The notes: generated from the letters alone by a model not told the origin. Positions 51,780-60,928 are shown, numbered from the stretch's first letter. The stretch is DNA of 64,000 nucleotides from Bacillota bacterium (GCA_023429995.1 JAEZCE010000006.1:54695-118694); one strand, 5' to 3'. Made by a program: numbers and translations.

Positions 51780-52478
51780 CTATTTCAGTATTTGAAACAC
51801 AACCAGAGAAATTAAACATCCGAGCGTACCTCCGGCAATAACCTCGGGCCAGGTATGAATCTGGTTTTCAACCCTGCTCTCTGCGATCAATAACACGAGA
51901 AACCCTGCCAGGAAGAAAACTAAGCTGTTGTGACAAATAAAAAAAATAGCCGTGGCGGCCGAAGCTCCAAGCGCCGTATGGCCACTAGGCATGCCTCCCT
52001 GAACGAGTCGGGCCTTTTTGGTAATCGACTTGCTAACGATAACCACGACAATCGTCAATAAAATAGCTACCAGACTCAGATAAGCGGGGGCTTTCTGTAA
52101 GGATTCAATCACTCTGGGAATCAGCGGGTCAAACTTGGGAGCAAATATCAGATACCCGACGATGATCGCCAATACCGCAGCAACCAGAACGGCGCCGGCA
52201 GAGACATTTTTGATAATTGCCGCCAAAGGATGATAGTCCGGGGTTATTAAATCAACCGTCACCTCTAAAGCAGTATTAATCATCTCCGTTACAATCACAA
52301 AAGCAATGGTCATAAAGAGGATTAAAATCTCCAATTTCGTCAATTGAAGAAGCAGCGACAAGATTAATACTCCGCCGGTGGCCAGAAAGTGCAAACGGAT
52401 ATTGCGCTGTGTCTTAAAGGCGTAAATTATTCCTTCAAAAGCATTATTAAACGAGTCCAGGAGGCTTCTCGACCTCAA
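51780..52478 (-). CDS. dgkA: DgkA-type undecaprenol/diacylglycerol kinase fused to PAP2-like phosphatase
   Basis: The TTG at 52478 starts one base after ybeY ends, with gggaggaat upstream. The 232 residues comprise DgkA (~1-115: F-N-N-A-F-E-G-I, E-M-I-N-T-A-L-E-V-T-V-D) and a PAP2-like domain (~125-232: K-K-A-R-L-V-Q-G-G, M-P-S-G-H-T-A-L, I-H-T-W-P-E-V-I-A-G-G). The kinase phosphorylates undecaprenol or diacylglycerol. A fused lipid phosphatase could balance the same pool. Ordinary DgkA is half this length. Confidence 0.9.
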   Translation of the reverse strand: MRSRSLLDSFNNAFEGIIYAFKTQRNIRLHFLATGGVLILSLLLQLTKLEILILFMTIAFVIVTEMINTALEVTVDLITPDYHPLAAIIKNVSAGAVLVAAVLAIIVGYLIFAPKFDPLIPRVIESLQKAPAYLSLVAILLTIVVVIVSKSITKKARLVQGGMPSGHTALGASAATAIFFICHNSLVFFLAGFLVLLIAESRVENQIHTWPEVIAGGTLGCLISLVVFQILK

Positions 52479-52952
52479 TTAAATATTCCTCCCTATTTGA
52501 AAAGCAGCCAGGATTTTTTCCTCTTCAGCACGCATCGCGGCCGTATCTTCCGGGGTTTGGTGATCATAACCCAATAAATGCAATAATCCGTGTATCGCCA
52601 GGTAGTTAAGTTCACGAATCAAGGAATGTTCGTATTCTTTGGACTGTTCAACCGCACGTTCCATCGATATGAAAATATCGCCCAATAGTTCCGGCGCATC
52701 CTCCGGCAACACCTCTTGGCCTTCGGTGGCATCTTCCTCCATGGCAAAAGACAACACGTCGGTAGGTTGGTCCAAACCGCGATATTGAGAGTTTAACTCC
52801 TGGATATATTGATTGTCCACTAAGACAACGCTGACTTCGGATTGAGGTTTTTTGTGCGCATTCAAGGCGTTTTGTAAAACATCTTCCAACAGATTGAGCC
52901 ATTGTTCCTCAACCGGAATGATTTCCTGAATATTATTTACCAGTATCGCCAT
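52479..52952 (-). CDS. ybeY: endoribonuclease YbeY
   Basis: ATG 52952 (M-A-I-L-V-N-N) has aaaggaag upstream and overlaps the yqfF end by 20 bases. The 157 residues end with the metal-binding motif H-G-L-L-H-L-L-G-Y-D-H characteristic of YbeY, involved in 16S rRNA 3'-end processing and ribosome quality control. Confidence 0.96.
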   Translation of the reverse strand: MAILVNNIQEIIPVEEQWLNLLEDVLQNALNAHKKPQSEVSVVLVDNQYIQELNSQYRGLDQPTDVLSFAMEEDATEGQEVLPEDAPELLGDIFISMERAVEQSKEYEHSLIRELNYLAIHGLLHLLGYDHQTPEDTAAMRAEEEKILAAFQIGRNI

Positions 52953-55134
52953 TGGTCTTCTTCCTTTCAATTTCCTGGAGGACATTATCCGGATACTCAA
53001 TCCGGTTATGGAACATTCCACCCAGTACTTTGATAAAACTATTTTTAACATTATTCAGATCTTTTAGAGTTAAGTTGCATTCATCGAATTGACCGTCATC
53101 CAGGCGTTCACGAATAATCCTCTGGACCAGGGCTTCAACTTTGGCAGGCGTGGGCTTGGGTAAAGACTTCACTGCCGCCTCCACCGAATCAGCCAACATT
53201 ACCAAAGCGGCTTCCTTGGTTTGAGGTTTTGGTCCCTCATACCGGAAATCCTCTTCGATTAAATTTTCTTTTTCAGCCTGGGCATTTTCTGAAGCGCGTC
53301 TATAAAAGTAGCGAACCAAATCCGTACCATGATGTTGTTCAATGATTGCCACCAATTTCTCCGGTAACCCATGTTCTCTGGCAATTTCGGCTCCTTCTTT
53401 CACATGATAGGTAATGATTAAGGTACTGAGTGTGGGATTGAGCTTTTCATGGGGATTATCCTGAGTAAACAGGTTTTCTACAAAGAAATAAGGCCGTTTG
53501 ATTTTCCCGATATCATGATAATAAGAACCTACCCGAACCCATAATGCATCCGCGCCGATACCCTCTGCCGCGGCTTCAGCCAAATTGCCGACCATGATAC
53601 TATGATGGTAAGTTCCCGGAGCTTCGATTTGGAGCCTTCGCAGCAGCGGGTGGCCTGGATTGGAAAGCTCCAGCAAACGGATGGCAGAAGTAAGCCGGAA
53701 AAGATGTTCCAAAAACGGCAAAGAACCGATGGCCAGTACGGCCGATAAAAATCCATTGGCGATGGAAAGCATTACCGCCTGATAATCAAAGGTGGTATGG
53801 AAAAGTAGATTGATTAAAGTTACGGTAACTGCATTGACAAACATTAAAATAAAACCGCATCGCACCAGATCTCTCTGACGCCCGAATTTCAGAAGCACCA
53901 GGACTGGGATCACGCCGCTCACAAAATAAAAAATGGTCAGCGCCAGACTATAGTCGACAACGATACCCCCCAACAGACTGAGGATCACGGTCATAGCCAA
54001 CGCCAACTGGGGGTCAATCAGGATCGTCATCAGCATCGAACCAAAACTAATCGGAGCCAAATAAGGCAGGGTGCTATTCTCTGTCAAGGATAATACCTTA
54101 ACGAGCCCCACTACGATAACAAGTAACAGCAAGAGCAGATACAACAAACGCTCCTGCTTAAATAATTCATTGTGAAATTGCCAAATATAAAGAGTTCCCA
54201 GGCCGATAAGGAGAAGAATAAAACAGGATAAACTCAAAAAAACTTGAATGCGGTTGGATTTGGTGACAATTAAGTGCAAATCCTGCAACATTTTTAAATC
54301 GTTCTCTGTAACGACCTGATCTTTAGCGATCAATATCTCGCCGGCATGATGAACCACTTCCGGTACTTCTCCGCGGACCCGGTTTTCAATTTTCTTGATT
54401 TTAGCGGCATTGATGATCAAATTGGGTTGAACGACAGCCTCCAATAAGTTGACAACCGTTGGAGCAATTTCCGGGGATATTTTTTGTTCCGCTACCATTT
54501 GGGGCAATAAAAGCCGGATATTGGCAACACTTTTCGAGTCGATCCGCTGATGCTGCTCGATGTCGGTAATAAGCTGATGACTTTTGATTTTGAGCTCCTG
54601 GTAAAAGTCATCCGGCAATAGGACTATCCGCTTTAACGTACCGAAACTGGGAGTCTGGTAAAAAAATTTTTTATAGTTTTCAATTCGAATTGAATTTGGG
54701 CTAAGGGCCTTGGCCGGATCGGCCAGATATTTTTTGCGGGATAAATCAATCGCCTCGAAAAAGCGATTGAGCTTAAAAGAAATCATCTGACTGACTTGTT
54801 CGTCGATTTGATAATTATCCGGATCCTGCATTGCAATTTCTAAAGCCCGGTCCACCGCATCCTTCTGGGCAAGCCTGGTCGCCTCCCGATCGGAGACATC
54901 TTTGGGCGCGATGATCTCAACCTTGCTGGCTTGTCCAACCTTCAAATCATAAGTATGAGGCGATAAATTAAACTGTAATAAGGTAATCAGCAATGAAAAG
55001 CAGAAAATGATTAAAAATCCTTCCCGAAAAGAAGGTAACCTTAAAATACCGCTAATTTTACTCATCATTTCAAACGGCGTCCCACTACTTTTTGATTTTT
55101 TGGAATTTACATTTTGGTTTTCATTGAGCTCCAA
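52933..55134 (-). CDS. pgpH: 7TM-HD cyclic-di-AMP phosphodiesterase (PgpH/YqfF)
   Basis: TTG 55134 (M-E-L-N-E-N) has aaaggag upstream. The 733 residues have TM1 (~35-60), an extracytoplasmic 7TMR-HDED domain (~60-300), seven membrane helices (~305-490) and a cytoplasmic HD domain with H-H-S, Y-Y-H-D-I-G-K, H-V-K-E-G-A and L-A-D-S-V-E-A. PgpH degrades c-di-AMP. It overlaps phoH by 14 bases in the conserved phoH-yqfF-ybeY order. Confidence 0.95.
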   Translation of the reverse strand: MELNENQNVNSKKSKSSGTPFEMMSKISGILRLPSFREGFLIIFCFSLLITLLQFNLSPHTYDLKVGQASKVEIIAPKDVSDREATRLAQKDAVDRALEIAMQDPDNYQIDEQVSQMISFKLNRFFEAIDLSRKKYLADPAKALSPNSIRIENYKKFFYQTPSFGTLKRIVLLPDDFYQELKIKSHQLITDIEQHQRIDSKSVANIRLLLPQMVAEQKISPEIAPTVVNLLEAVVQPNLIINAAKIKKIENRVRGEVPEVVHHAGEILIAKDQVVTENDLKMLQDLHLIVTKSNRIQVFLSLSCFILLLIGLGTLYIWQFHNELFKQERLLYLLLLLLVIVVGLVKVLSLTENSTLPYLAPISFGSMLMTILIDPQLALAMTVILSLLGGIVVDYSLALTIFYFVSGVIPVLVLLKFGRQRDLVRCGFILMFVNAVTVTLINLLFHTTFDYQAVMLSIANGFLSAVLAIGSLPFLEHLFRLTSAIRLLELSNPGHPLLRRLQIEAPGTYHHSIMVGNLAEAAAEGIGADALWVRVGSYYHDIGKIKRPYFFVENLFTQDNPHEKLNPTLSTLIITYHVKEGAEIAREHGLPEKLVAIIEQHHGTDLVRYFYRRASENAQAEKENLIEEDFRYEGPKPQTKEAALVMLADSVEAAVKSLPKPTPAKVEALVQRIIRERLDDGQFDECNLTLKDLNNVKNSFIKVLGGMFHNRIEYPDNVLQEIERKKTNGDTGK

Positions 55135-56161
55135 GATTGCCAGCTCCTTTAGGATTTACCGTTTGTTGGTAACGTTCGTAGGCTCGGATTATTTTTTGAA
55201 CAAGTTCATGTCTTACCACATCCCGATCGGTCAACATAACTACAGAGATACCGGGTACATCGGCAAAAATCTCACCCACTTGGGTTAACCCCGAAATGGT
55301 GCCCCTCGGTAAATCCACCTGAGTAATGTCACCGGTGACGACAGCTTTCGAACCAAATCCCATCCGGGTCAGAAACATCTTCATTTGCTCGGGCGTTGTA
55401 TTTTGAGCCTCATCCAAAATGATAAACGAATCGTCCAGCGTCCGTCCGCGCATATATGCTAAAGGGGCAATTTCAATAATGCCCCGTTCCAAATACTTTT
55501 GAAATAAATCGACTCCCATCACATCATAGAGCGCATCATAAAGGGGACGTAAATAGGGATCCACCTTTTCCTGTAAATCTCCCGGCAAAAAGCCCAGTTT
55601 CTCTCCGGCTTCTACTGCCGGACGAGTTAAAATTAAGCGATTTACGGTTTTTGCTTGTAATGCGGCTACCGCCAGCGCCACGGCAATGTAAGTTTTTCCT
55701 GTTCCTGCAGGCCCGATTCCAAATGTAAGACCATTATGAAGGATGGATTCTACATATTGTTTCTGACCTATGGTACGGGGAAATATTTTTTTCCCGCGCG
55801 CAGTGACCGCCACTACTTCTTCTGTAAGGGCTGTTGCTTTATTTAATTGGTTTTCCTGAGCCAGATGCACCAAATAACGAATTTCATCCAAGGCGGCGAT
55901 ATGTCCTTTTTTTAGTTGCTGGTTCAGAAGTTCAATAACAGCCGCTCCCTGATCAATCCGGGTCTGTTCACCGGTTAAAATAAGTTCATTTCCCCGTGAA
56001 AAAATCGTTATTTTCAAACCTTCTTCAATAAGCCGGATGTTTTCCTCAAGTTTTCCAATCAACTGTGGCGCCATCCTGGGTTCAAGTTCTAATTTATACT
56101 CAATATTACTCAATAATAACTGTTGCCCCTTTCCCCTCATCCAAACAGACATTTTTTGCAT
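55121..56161 (-). CDS. phoH: PhoH-like ATPase
   Basis: The ~346 residues have an N-terminal KH-like region and the PhoH ATPase with Walker A G-P-A-G-T-G-K-T (~148), I-I-L-D-E-A-Q-N (Walker B), A-Y-M-R-G-R-T-L-D and V-T-G-D-I-T-Q. It is associated with RNA metabolism together with YbeY. The start is uncertain: internal GTG/TTG codons near residues 8-17 follow gaggggaaagggg and may be used. Confidence 0.95.
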   Translation of the reverse strand: MQKMSVWMRGKGQQLLLSNIEYKLELEPRMAPQLIGKLEENIRLIEEGLKITIFSRGNELILTGEQTRIDQGAAVIELLNQQLKKGHIAALDEIRYLVHLAQENQLNKATALTEEVVAVTARGKKIFPRTIGQKQYVESILHNGLTFGIGPAGTGKTYIAVALAVAALQAKTVNRLILTRPAVEAGEKLGFLPGDLQEKVDPYLRPLYDALYDVMGVDLFQKYLERGIIEIAPLAYMRGRTLDDSFIILDEAQNTTPEQMKMFLTRMGFGSKAVVTGDITQVDLPRGTISGLTQVGEIFADVPGISVVMLTDRDVVRHELVQKIIRAYERYQQTVNPKGAGNLGAQ

Positions 56162-56253
56162 CGTGTGATGATAAGATATTCAATAGTCTGTGTCCCTTTT
56201 ACCGTGCTATACTGCCATGAAATGAATCTTTGCCTTCCGATGAAATTTCCAAA

Positions 56254-57465
56254 TTAATTATTTCCAATGGAACTTTTCGTTTTTATAAACGAGATCCTGG
56301 CGATATCTTCCTGTTTTTCGTAAGTCGCTGTGAACCGAATGAAATTTCCTTCCCAGGTCCAAGTCCGGGCGGAAGGGTTTTCCTTTAGATCCAACTTTTC
56401 AACTCTTTCCTTCATTTCATCCAAAACGGTTTTTTCAATTTCACTGCGACTCCGCGCCTCCCGGTGCCAGATTATCTTTTGCCAGGTATCTTTTATTATT
56501 TCTACATTGTCGAACGGATTCCTTCCTTGATAAAGAGGCCGACGCCAACGGGACCAGTAATAGTTGTATTCCGGTCGCTTGCCGAAACTAATTAGCGGAA
56601 ATAGTTTTCGTCCCCATCTTAATTGATACTTCTGAAAAAAATCCCGGTTTATTTCAGGACGCCAAACAATTTTCGGCTCCACGATTTCCAAATCATACCA
56701 CACTTTGGCTACCACAATCCCGCTGGCGGGCACTTCATGTTTCTCAAGTTCTCTTGTTTCCGAGTTCGTAAGCCATTGTACACCGCTGATTAATAAATCG
56801 CCTTTTGCCACTGTATCTCCTTCTTTGACAGCCGGTACCCCTCTTACCACAACCATCTTGGTGACAACTCCGTCTTTGGCGGCCACAATATCACAAGAAT
56901 CAGCCGGCGCAGGCGCATTTTTACGTTGAACAACCTTCACTTCAGCGACCACACCGCGTACTGTGATTGCCAACCAAACGGCGCCCGGCGTGTGGATCAT
57001 AACTTCCCTTTCGATTAAATCCTTTTTCCCTATAATTTCCTTACGGGAGGACCCTGCCTTCAATCCTAAACGCGAAAGATTGGCTAACAATTGTTGCCGT
57101 TGGGCATCCTCAAAACCATCAACCTTAATAATCAAAACGAATGAACTTAAGTATACCAGTAAACTTATGAGTATCATAGCCCCCATCCAAAAAAATTTAC
57201 GCCGCGCCATTTTACGTTTGATAAACGGTAATCCTTTTTTTTGATAAATTTTCACTATAGTGCGAGTTTTACGGGCAACCCCCCGAATCCTGGAAAAGCC
57301 ATGCGCCCGAATTTTTACTTCCGCAACCTCAGTTCCCAAACGCCTTACATCCCATAAATATAATCCTGAACCGGTCAGCAAATTCAGGAATTTTTCCAAA
57401 TGGGCGCCCCGGACTATCAGCTGAATATATCCTGTGAAAAAAGATATCAATTGCTCCAAATTCAA
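56254..57465 (-). CDS. yqfD: sporulation protein YqfD
   Basis: TTG 57465 (L-N-L-E-Q-L) has ggaggt 6 bases upstream. The 403 residues comprise a cytoplasmic N-terminal domain (~1-85), one membrane helix (~88-108: M-I-L-I-S-L-L-V-Y-L), and an extracytoplasmic domain with P-G-A-V-W-L-A-I-T-V-R-G, D-I-V-A-A-K-D-G-V-V and G-D-L-L-I-S-G-V as in YqfD/SpoIV-like proteins. It is conserved in sporeformers under mother-cell control. It follows YqfC by 4 bases. Confidence 0.92.
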   Translation of the reverse strand: MNLEQLISFFTGYIQLIVRGAHLEKFLNLLTGSGLYLWDVRRLGTEVAEVKIRAHGFSRIRGVARKTRTIVKIYQKKGLPFIKRKMARRKFFWMGAMILISLLVYLSSFVLIIKVDGFEDAQRQQLLANLSRLGLKAGSSRKEIIGKKDLIEREVMIHTPGAVWLAITVRGVVAEVKVVQRKNAPAPADSCDIVAAKDGVVTKMVVVRGVPAVKEGDTVAKGDLLISGVQWLTNSETRELEKHEVPASGIVVAKVWYDLEIVEPKIVWRPEINRDFFQKYQLRWGRKLFPLISFGKRPEYNYYWSRWRRPLYQGRNPFDNVEIIKDTWQKIIWHREARSRSEIEKTVLDEMKERVEKLDLKENPSARTWTWEGNFIRFTATYEKQEDIARISFIKTKSSIGNN

Positions 57466-57469
57466 TTTA

Positions 57470-57757
57470 TTACCTCCAATCAATCCATTCCAGTTGATGG
57501 ATTTTTCCCTCCACGATAATCTCTTCTTTCACAGCCGATACAATCATTAGCCCGGTTCCGGAAATTTTCAACTCCCCAAAACGGGTGTTGATTCTCACCA
57601 GCGTCTGGTCATATTCAATGACCCCCCGATGATTGATGATGGATAAATTTTTGTTACCGCTGATCGTCATTCTTGGCCAATCAATCATCGTATCCAGCGG
57701 GATATCCAAAAAATCAGCCAATTTATGTGTGAATGGAATCCGTTTCCGTTGTCCCAA
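57470..57757 (-). CDS. yqfC: sporulation protein YqfC
   Basis: The TTG at 57757 (L-G-Q-R-K-R) follows a run of seven G residues supplied by the right arm of the upstream terminator. The 95 residues match YqfC: L-D-I-P-L-D in the first third, then short strands (I-S-G-N-K-N-L-S-I-I-N-H-R-G-V-I-E-Y). It is the partner of YqfD in sporeformers. It heads the yqfC-to-era cluster. Confidence 0.92.
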   Translation of the reverse strand: MGQRKRIPFTHKLADFLDIPLDTMIDWPRMTISGNKNLSIINHRGVIEYDQTLVRINTRFGELKISGTGLMIVSAVKEEIIVEGKIHQLEWIDWR

Positions 57758-57762
57758 AAAAA

Positions 57763-57794
57763 TCCCCCCCTATGGTTTATGCTCAGGGGAGGAT
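57763..57794 (-). terminator. terminator/attenuator between ylbJ and yqfC
   Basis: On the minus strand tcctcccct, a 16-base loop, then aggggggga form a stem followed by T6-7. It lies just after the ylbJ stop and its right arm overlaps the yqfC ribosome site, so the structure could both end ylbJ transcription and mask yqfC translation. Confidence 0.6.
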
Positions 57795-57797
57795 ATT

Positions 57798-59057
57798 TTA
57801 TTTCTTATTTTTATCTTTAAAAATAATCCGGTATCGCTGGTGGAAATGAATAAAAGCGGAGAGAAGAATCAGCAGACCTAAAATTACCAGCAATTGCTCA
57901 CCGGAAAAAACAATCCGATCCAGCGGATGAAATCCCTTCCCTGCGGGCGCGCTTACTGCCGGATAATTTCTAAGGGGAGCAAATACGGGTACTAACGGTC
58001 CCATCAGCATCCATGTGAAAATGGCTGCAAATAATCCGTGCAAAAAACGGGCGGCCATGTAAGGACCCATTCTGATATCCGTATCGTGAATCACACTGGC
58101 AACCTGACCATGTACACACAACCCGCTCCAAGCAATAATCCAGCTGGCAATCATGGCTTTATCGACAAGTGGAGCGGCAGCCCTTCCCGCAGCCATACTT
58201 CCCAAATCAATCTCCAGAATACCGTAAAACATGGCCTGGACCAAATGGGGATCCATATTAAAAATCCTTAAAATCCCCCTAAATACCGGCGCCAAAATCC
58301 CAAAGAACCCGAAAACCGTCAACATTTTTACCAGCACTGAAAAAAGCATGATAAAACCGCCAATCATCAACAAAGTAGCCATCGATTCCTTGACGGCATC
58401 CCCAAGGAGTCTGCCGAAAGGTCGGCCGTCTTCCCGGCGGGCTTTGAACAGCTCGCCCATGGCGCGCCTTAGAATACCGGTTTTACAGGAACCGGACACC
58501 CTTCCATCGGTTTTTCCCTCTTCCGAAGATTTCTCTTTTTTATAAAATTTAAACACGATTCCTACCGTAAAACTAGCAATATAATGAGCTAAAGCCAAGA
58601 TGATCCCCAAATCCGGATATCCGAACATTCCAACCGCCACTGCCCCAAAAATGAATAACGGATCGGCCGTATTGGTAAACGAAAGCAACCGTTCCCCTTC
58701 TACCCGGGTACAAAGACCATTGCGGCGAAATTTCCCCGTAATTACTGCATCCATGGGATATCCCGCCGCCAAACCCATGGATAATGCGAACGCGCCGACA
58801 CCGGGCACATTAAATAAAGGTCTCATTAATGGTTCCAATATTACACCCAGAAAATGGACCACTCCCATACCCAGCATTACCTCAGATAATACAAAGAAAG
58901 GCAACAATGAAGGCAGCACAATATCCCAAAAGACTTTTAGTCCCTGGATTGCGGCTTCTACTCCTTCTTTTGGGTAAATCACTAAAGAAAGCGTCAACAG
59001 GCAAACCAAGAGTGCCCCAAGTAATATCTTGATCTTCTGCAAATACATGACCCGCAA
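57798..59057 (-). CDS. ylbJ: sporulation integral membrane protein YlbJ
   Basis: TTG 59057 has gggaggg upstream. The 419 residues have about eight to ten helices with YlbJ features: P-S-L-L-P-F-F-V-L-S-E (~48-58), G-L-A-A-G-Y-P-M-D-A, F-T-N-T-A-D-P-L-F-I-F-G-A, and a later G-L-C-V-H-G-Q-V. YlbJ is a mother-cell membrane protein needed for spore cortex formation and a member of the nucleoside-recognition family. The central cytoplasmic loop (~175-215) is charged and variable. Confidence 0.92.
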   Translation of the reverse strand: MRVMYLQKIKILLGALLVCLLTLSLVIYPKEGVEAAIQGLKVFWDIVLPSLLPFFVLSEVMLGMGVVHFLGVILEPLMRPLFNVPGVGAFALSMGLAAGYPMDAVITGKFRRNGLCTRVEGERLLSFTNTADPLFIFGAVAVGMFGYPDLGIILALAHYIASFTVGIVFKFYKKEKSSEEGKTDGRVSGSCKTGILRRAMGELFKARREDGRPFGRLLGDAVKESMATLLMIGGFIMLFSVLVKMLTVFGFFGILAPVFRGILRIFNMDPHLVQAMFYGILEIDLGSMAAGRAAAPLVDKAMIASWIIAWSGLCVHGQVASVIHDTDIRMGPYMAARFLHGLFAAIFTWMLMGPLVPVFAPLRNYPAVSAPAGKGFHPLDRIVFSGEQLLVILGLLILLSAFIHFHQRYRIIFKDKNKK

Positions 59058-59140
59058 TTTTCTTTCCCTCCCCAGGCGCCCTCGCCCATAACAAGTTGCT
59101 TGCTTGTTTTAGTTTGTTATGAATGATTGACCGATAAAAA

Positions 59141-59175
59141 ACAAACACACCTTTACAATATATGGGTGTGTTTGA
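59141..59175 (-). terminator. terminator of the glutaredoxin/thioredoxin-reductase operon
   Basis: caaacacacc pairs perfectly with ggtgtgtttg around a 13-base loop, and the minus strand continues into T6. It lies ~120 bases after the reductase stop codon; 59176-59297 holds nothing else. Confidence 0.8.
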
Positions 59176-59297
59176 GGGGATAGAATTAATTTTTATTTTG
59201 CTTTGCTGTTCATTTATTGCTTACTATTACGGATCCGGTATGCCTCGTATTGCCTAAAAGGCCCGTTTATCCAATAAAGTTGCAAAAGTTAGCTCTC

Positions 59298-60227
59298 TTA
59301 ATTCAACTGTTGCTGGGATTCAGGGTTCTTTAACAGAAATTCCCACGCTTTAAGGGCTGCTTTAGCTCCTTCCCCGGCCGCCACAATGATTTGTTTTTCA
59401 GGCACCGAGGTGACATCGCCGGCTGCATACAATCCGGGAATGTTCGTTCTGCACAGACAGTCGACTTTTATTTCACCGACCTCGTTTTTCTCGACCCAGT
59501 CTCCCAAAAAACCTTGGTTGGGATCCAGCCCAATTTCAACGAAGACACCCTGGACATTGATTTCAAATTTTTGCTTATTTTGGATGTCCTCCAAAATAGC
59601 CTTTTCCACCGATTTACCGCCCTTAATCTCCACAACGGTATGGGACAAATATTTTTTTAGATGATCAAGTTTATTGAAGCGCTCTATCAGGATATGGTCA
59701 GCCGTTAAACCACTATTGGCGATCAAGTGGATTTCCGAAGCGTAATTCGCTAAATCCAACGCCGATTTAAGGGCGGAATTACCTCCTCCAACCACGGCGA
59801 CGGAGAGATTTCTAAATAAGGGACCATCACAGGTGGCGCAATAACTGACTCCTTTATTGCGGAATTCCTGTTCACCCGGAACATTTAAAGTACGCGGCTT
59901 TTTTCCCGAAGAAACTATCACCGCTTTCGAAATATATTCTTGATTTTTGGTAACAACCTTGAATACTTCTCCTTCTTTCCGAATGTCCACAACCGTGGTC
60001 AATTCCTCTTCAAGGTGAAGTTCTTTCACTTGGGCTTCAAATTTTTCCATTAAAGCCTGCCCGTCAATCTCTTGAAATCCCATATAATTTTCAATATCCG
60101 AGGTCCAGTTAACCTGACCGCCCAAATCCTCGCTAATAATTAATGTTTTCAAACCTTTGCGGGCCGCAAAAACACCCGCCGTCATGCCGGAGGGGCCGGC
60201 CCCAACAATGATCAGATCGTATGTCAT
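59298..60227 (-). CDS. trxB: thioredoxin reductase-like flavoprotein
   Basis: ATG 60227 (M-T-Y-D-L-I-I-V-G) has aagggtg upstream. The 309 residues have the FAD motif G-A-G-P-S-G-M-T-A (~9), redox pair C-A-T-C-D-G (~131-136), NADPH motif V-G-G-G-N-S-A-L (~152) and the terminal Y-A-A-G-D-V-T. The NADPH motif reads G-G-G-N-S-A instead of the common G-G-G-D-[ST]-A, so cofactor or partner may differ. It is cotranscribed with a glutaredoxin, its likely electron partner. Confidence 0.88.
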   Translation of the reverse strand: MTYDLIIVGAGPSGMTAGVFAARKGLKTLIISEDLGGQVNWTSDIENYMGFQEIDGQALMEKFEAQVKELHLEEELTTVVDIRKEGEVFKVVTKNQEYISKAVIVSSGKKPRTLNVPGEQEFRNKGVSYCATCDGPLFRNLSVAVVGGGNSALKSALDLANYASEIHLIANSGLTADHILIERFNKLDHLKKYLSHTVVEIKGGKSVEKAILEDIQNKQKFEINVQGVFVEIGLDPNQGFLGDWVEKNEVGEIKVDCLCRTNIPGLYAAGDVTSVPEKQIIVAAGEGAKAALKAWEFLLKNPESQQQLN

Positions 60228-60238
60228 TCTCTTCACCC

Positions 60239-60469
60239 TTAATGCAGCATATTCTGAAGTCTTTCCGGATCAAAGCCCACGACATATTGCCCGCCTTTCT
60301 TGATAACAGGCACGCTTCGCTGCCCCGTAAGGTCCATCATTTCCTGGGCAGCCCCGGAATCCTCCGCCACATCCTTCTCTTCAAAAGAAATTCCTTTATC
60401 CGTAAGGTATGATTTGGTTTTATTGCACCAAGGGCAACTGGGAGTCGTGTAAACAACTACATCTTCCAT
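60239..60469 (-). CDS. glutaredoxin-family protein with CPWC active site
   Basis: ATG 60469 (M-E-D-V-V-V-Y) with ggagga 8 bases upstream gives a compact 76-residue glutaredoxin fold. It has C-P-W-C at ~12-15, T-x-x-x-V-P-V-I with the cis-proline (R-S-V-P-V-I, ~53) and G-F-D-P. The frame is open for 76 further codons upstream, but that extension is unlike glutaredoxins. It sits 11 bases before the reductase gene and probably receives electrons from it. Confidence 0.9.
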   Translation of the reverse strand: MEDVVVYTTPSCPWCNKTKSYLTDKGISFEEKDVAEDSGAAQEMMDLTGQRSVPVIKKGGQYVVGFDPERLQNMLH

Positions 60470-60611
60470 ATGATGATTCCTCCAATTTATTTTTTCCGAT
60501 GTAGTGTCCCCGTGTTTTTCGCTTCTATCCGGCAGGTAAAAATTGTAAATCAGGCTTTGCTTATTTCGCCGCCTGCCTGAATGGGCGTCCACTTTTATTC
60601 TCTGCGCCTGC

Positions 60612-60627
60612 AGCGCCAAAAGGCGCT
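60612..60627. repeat. small GC-rich hairpin upstream of glutaredoxin gene
   Basis: A perfect 6-bp stem (agcgcc/ggcgct, A4 loop) lies within a GC-rich block (60585-60650) that stands out from its AT-rich surroundings. On the minus strand it is in frame with the glutaredoxin gene and would encode an Ala/Arg/Leu-rich helix. It may be a small repeat or a decayed gene. Confidence 0.35.
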
Positions 60628-60796
60628 GACGCGCCTCGGCGGGAGAATTTTTCTTTTTGGCTTCTATATATGATGAATTAAATTTTGTTGTTGTCAAAAA
60701 TCCCTGTACGAACGTCTATTTGACCTAACCTGCGTGTCCTATCGGACGCGAAGCCCTTCCCCTTATGAAGTAAAACAAGCTGTTAATTCAAGTGGA

Positions 60797-60893
60797 AGGG
60801 TAACCCTAGCCGATGTCCCCTAAAATTCTTTAGACCCCAAAGGCAGCACGCACTTGTGCGTGGGGTTACTCTCCCACTTCAGGGCTATTTATT
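60797..60893. repeat. long imperfect hairpin in intergenic region
   Basis: aagtggaagggtaaccc near 60800 pairs with ggggttactctcccactt at 60876-60893 (about 15 of 17 positions). A perfect cacgcac/gtgcgtg hairpin lies inside near 60858-60875. No open frame or T-run. It could be a structured RNA or another mobile palindrome. Confidence 0.5.
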
Positions 60894-60928
60894 ACCCATA
60901 ACGTTTCCAGGAAATTCAAGTCAATCTC

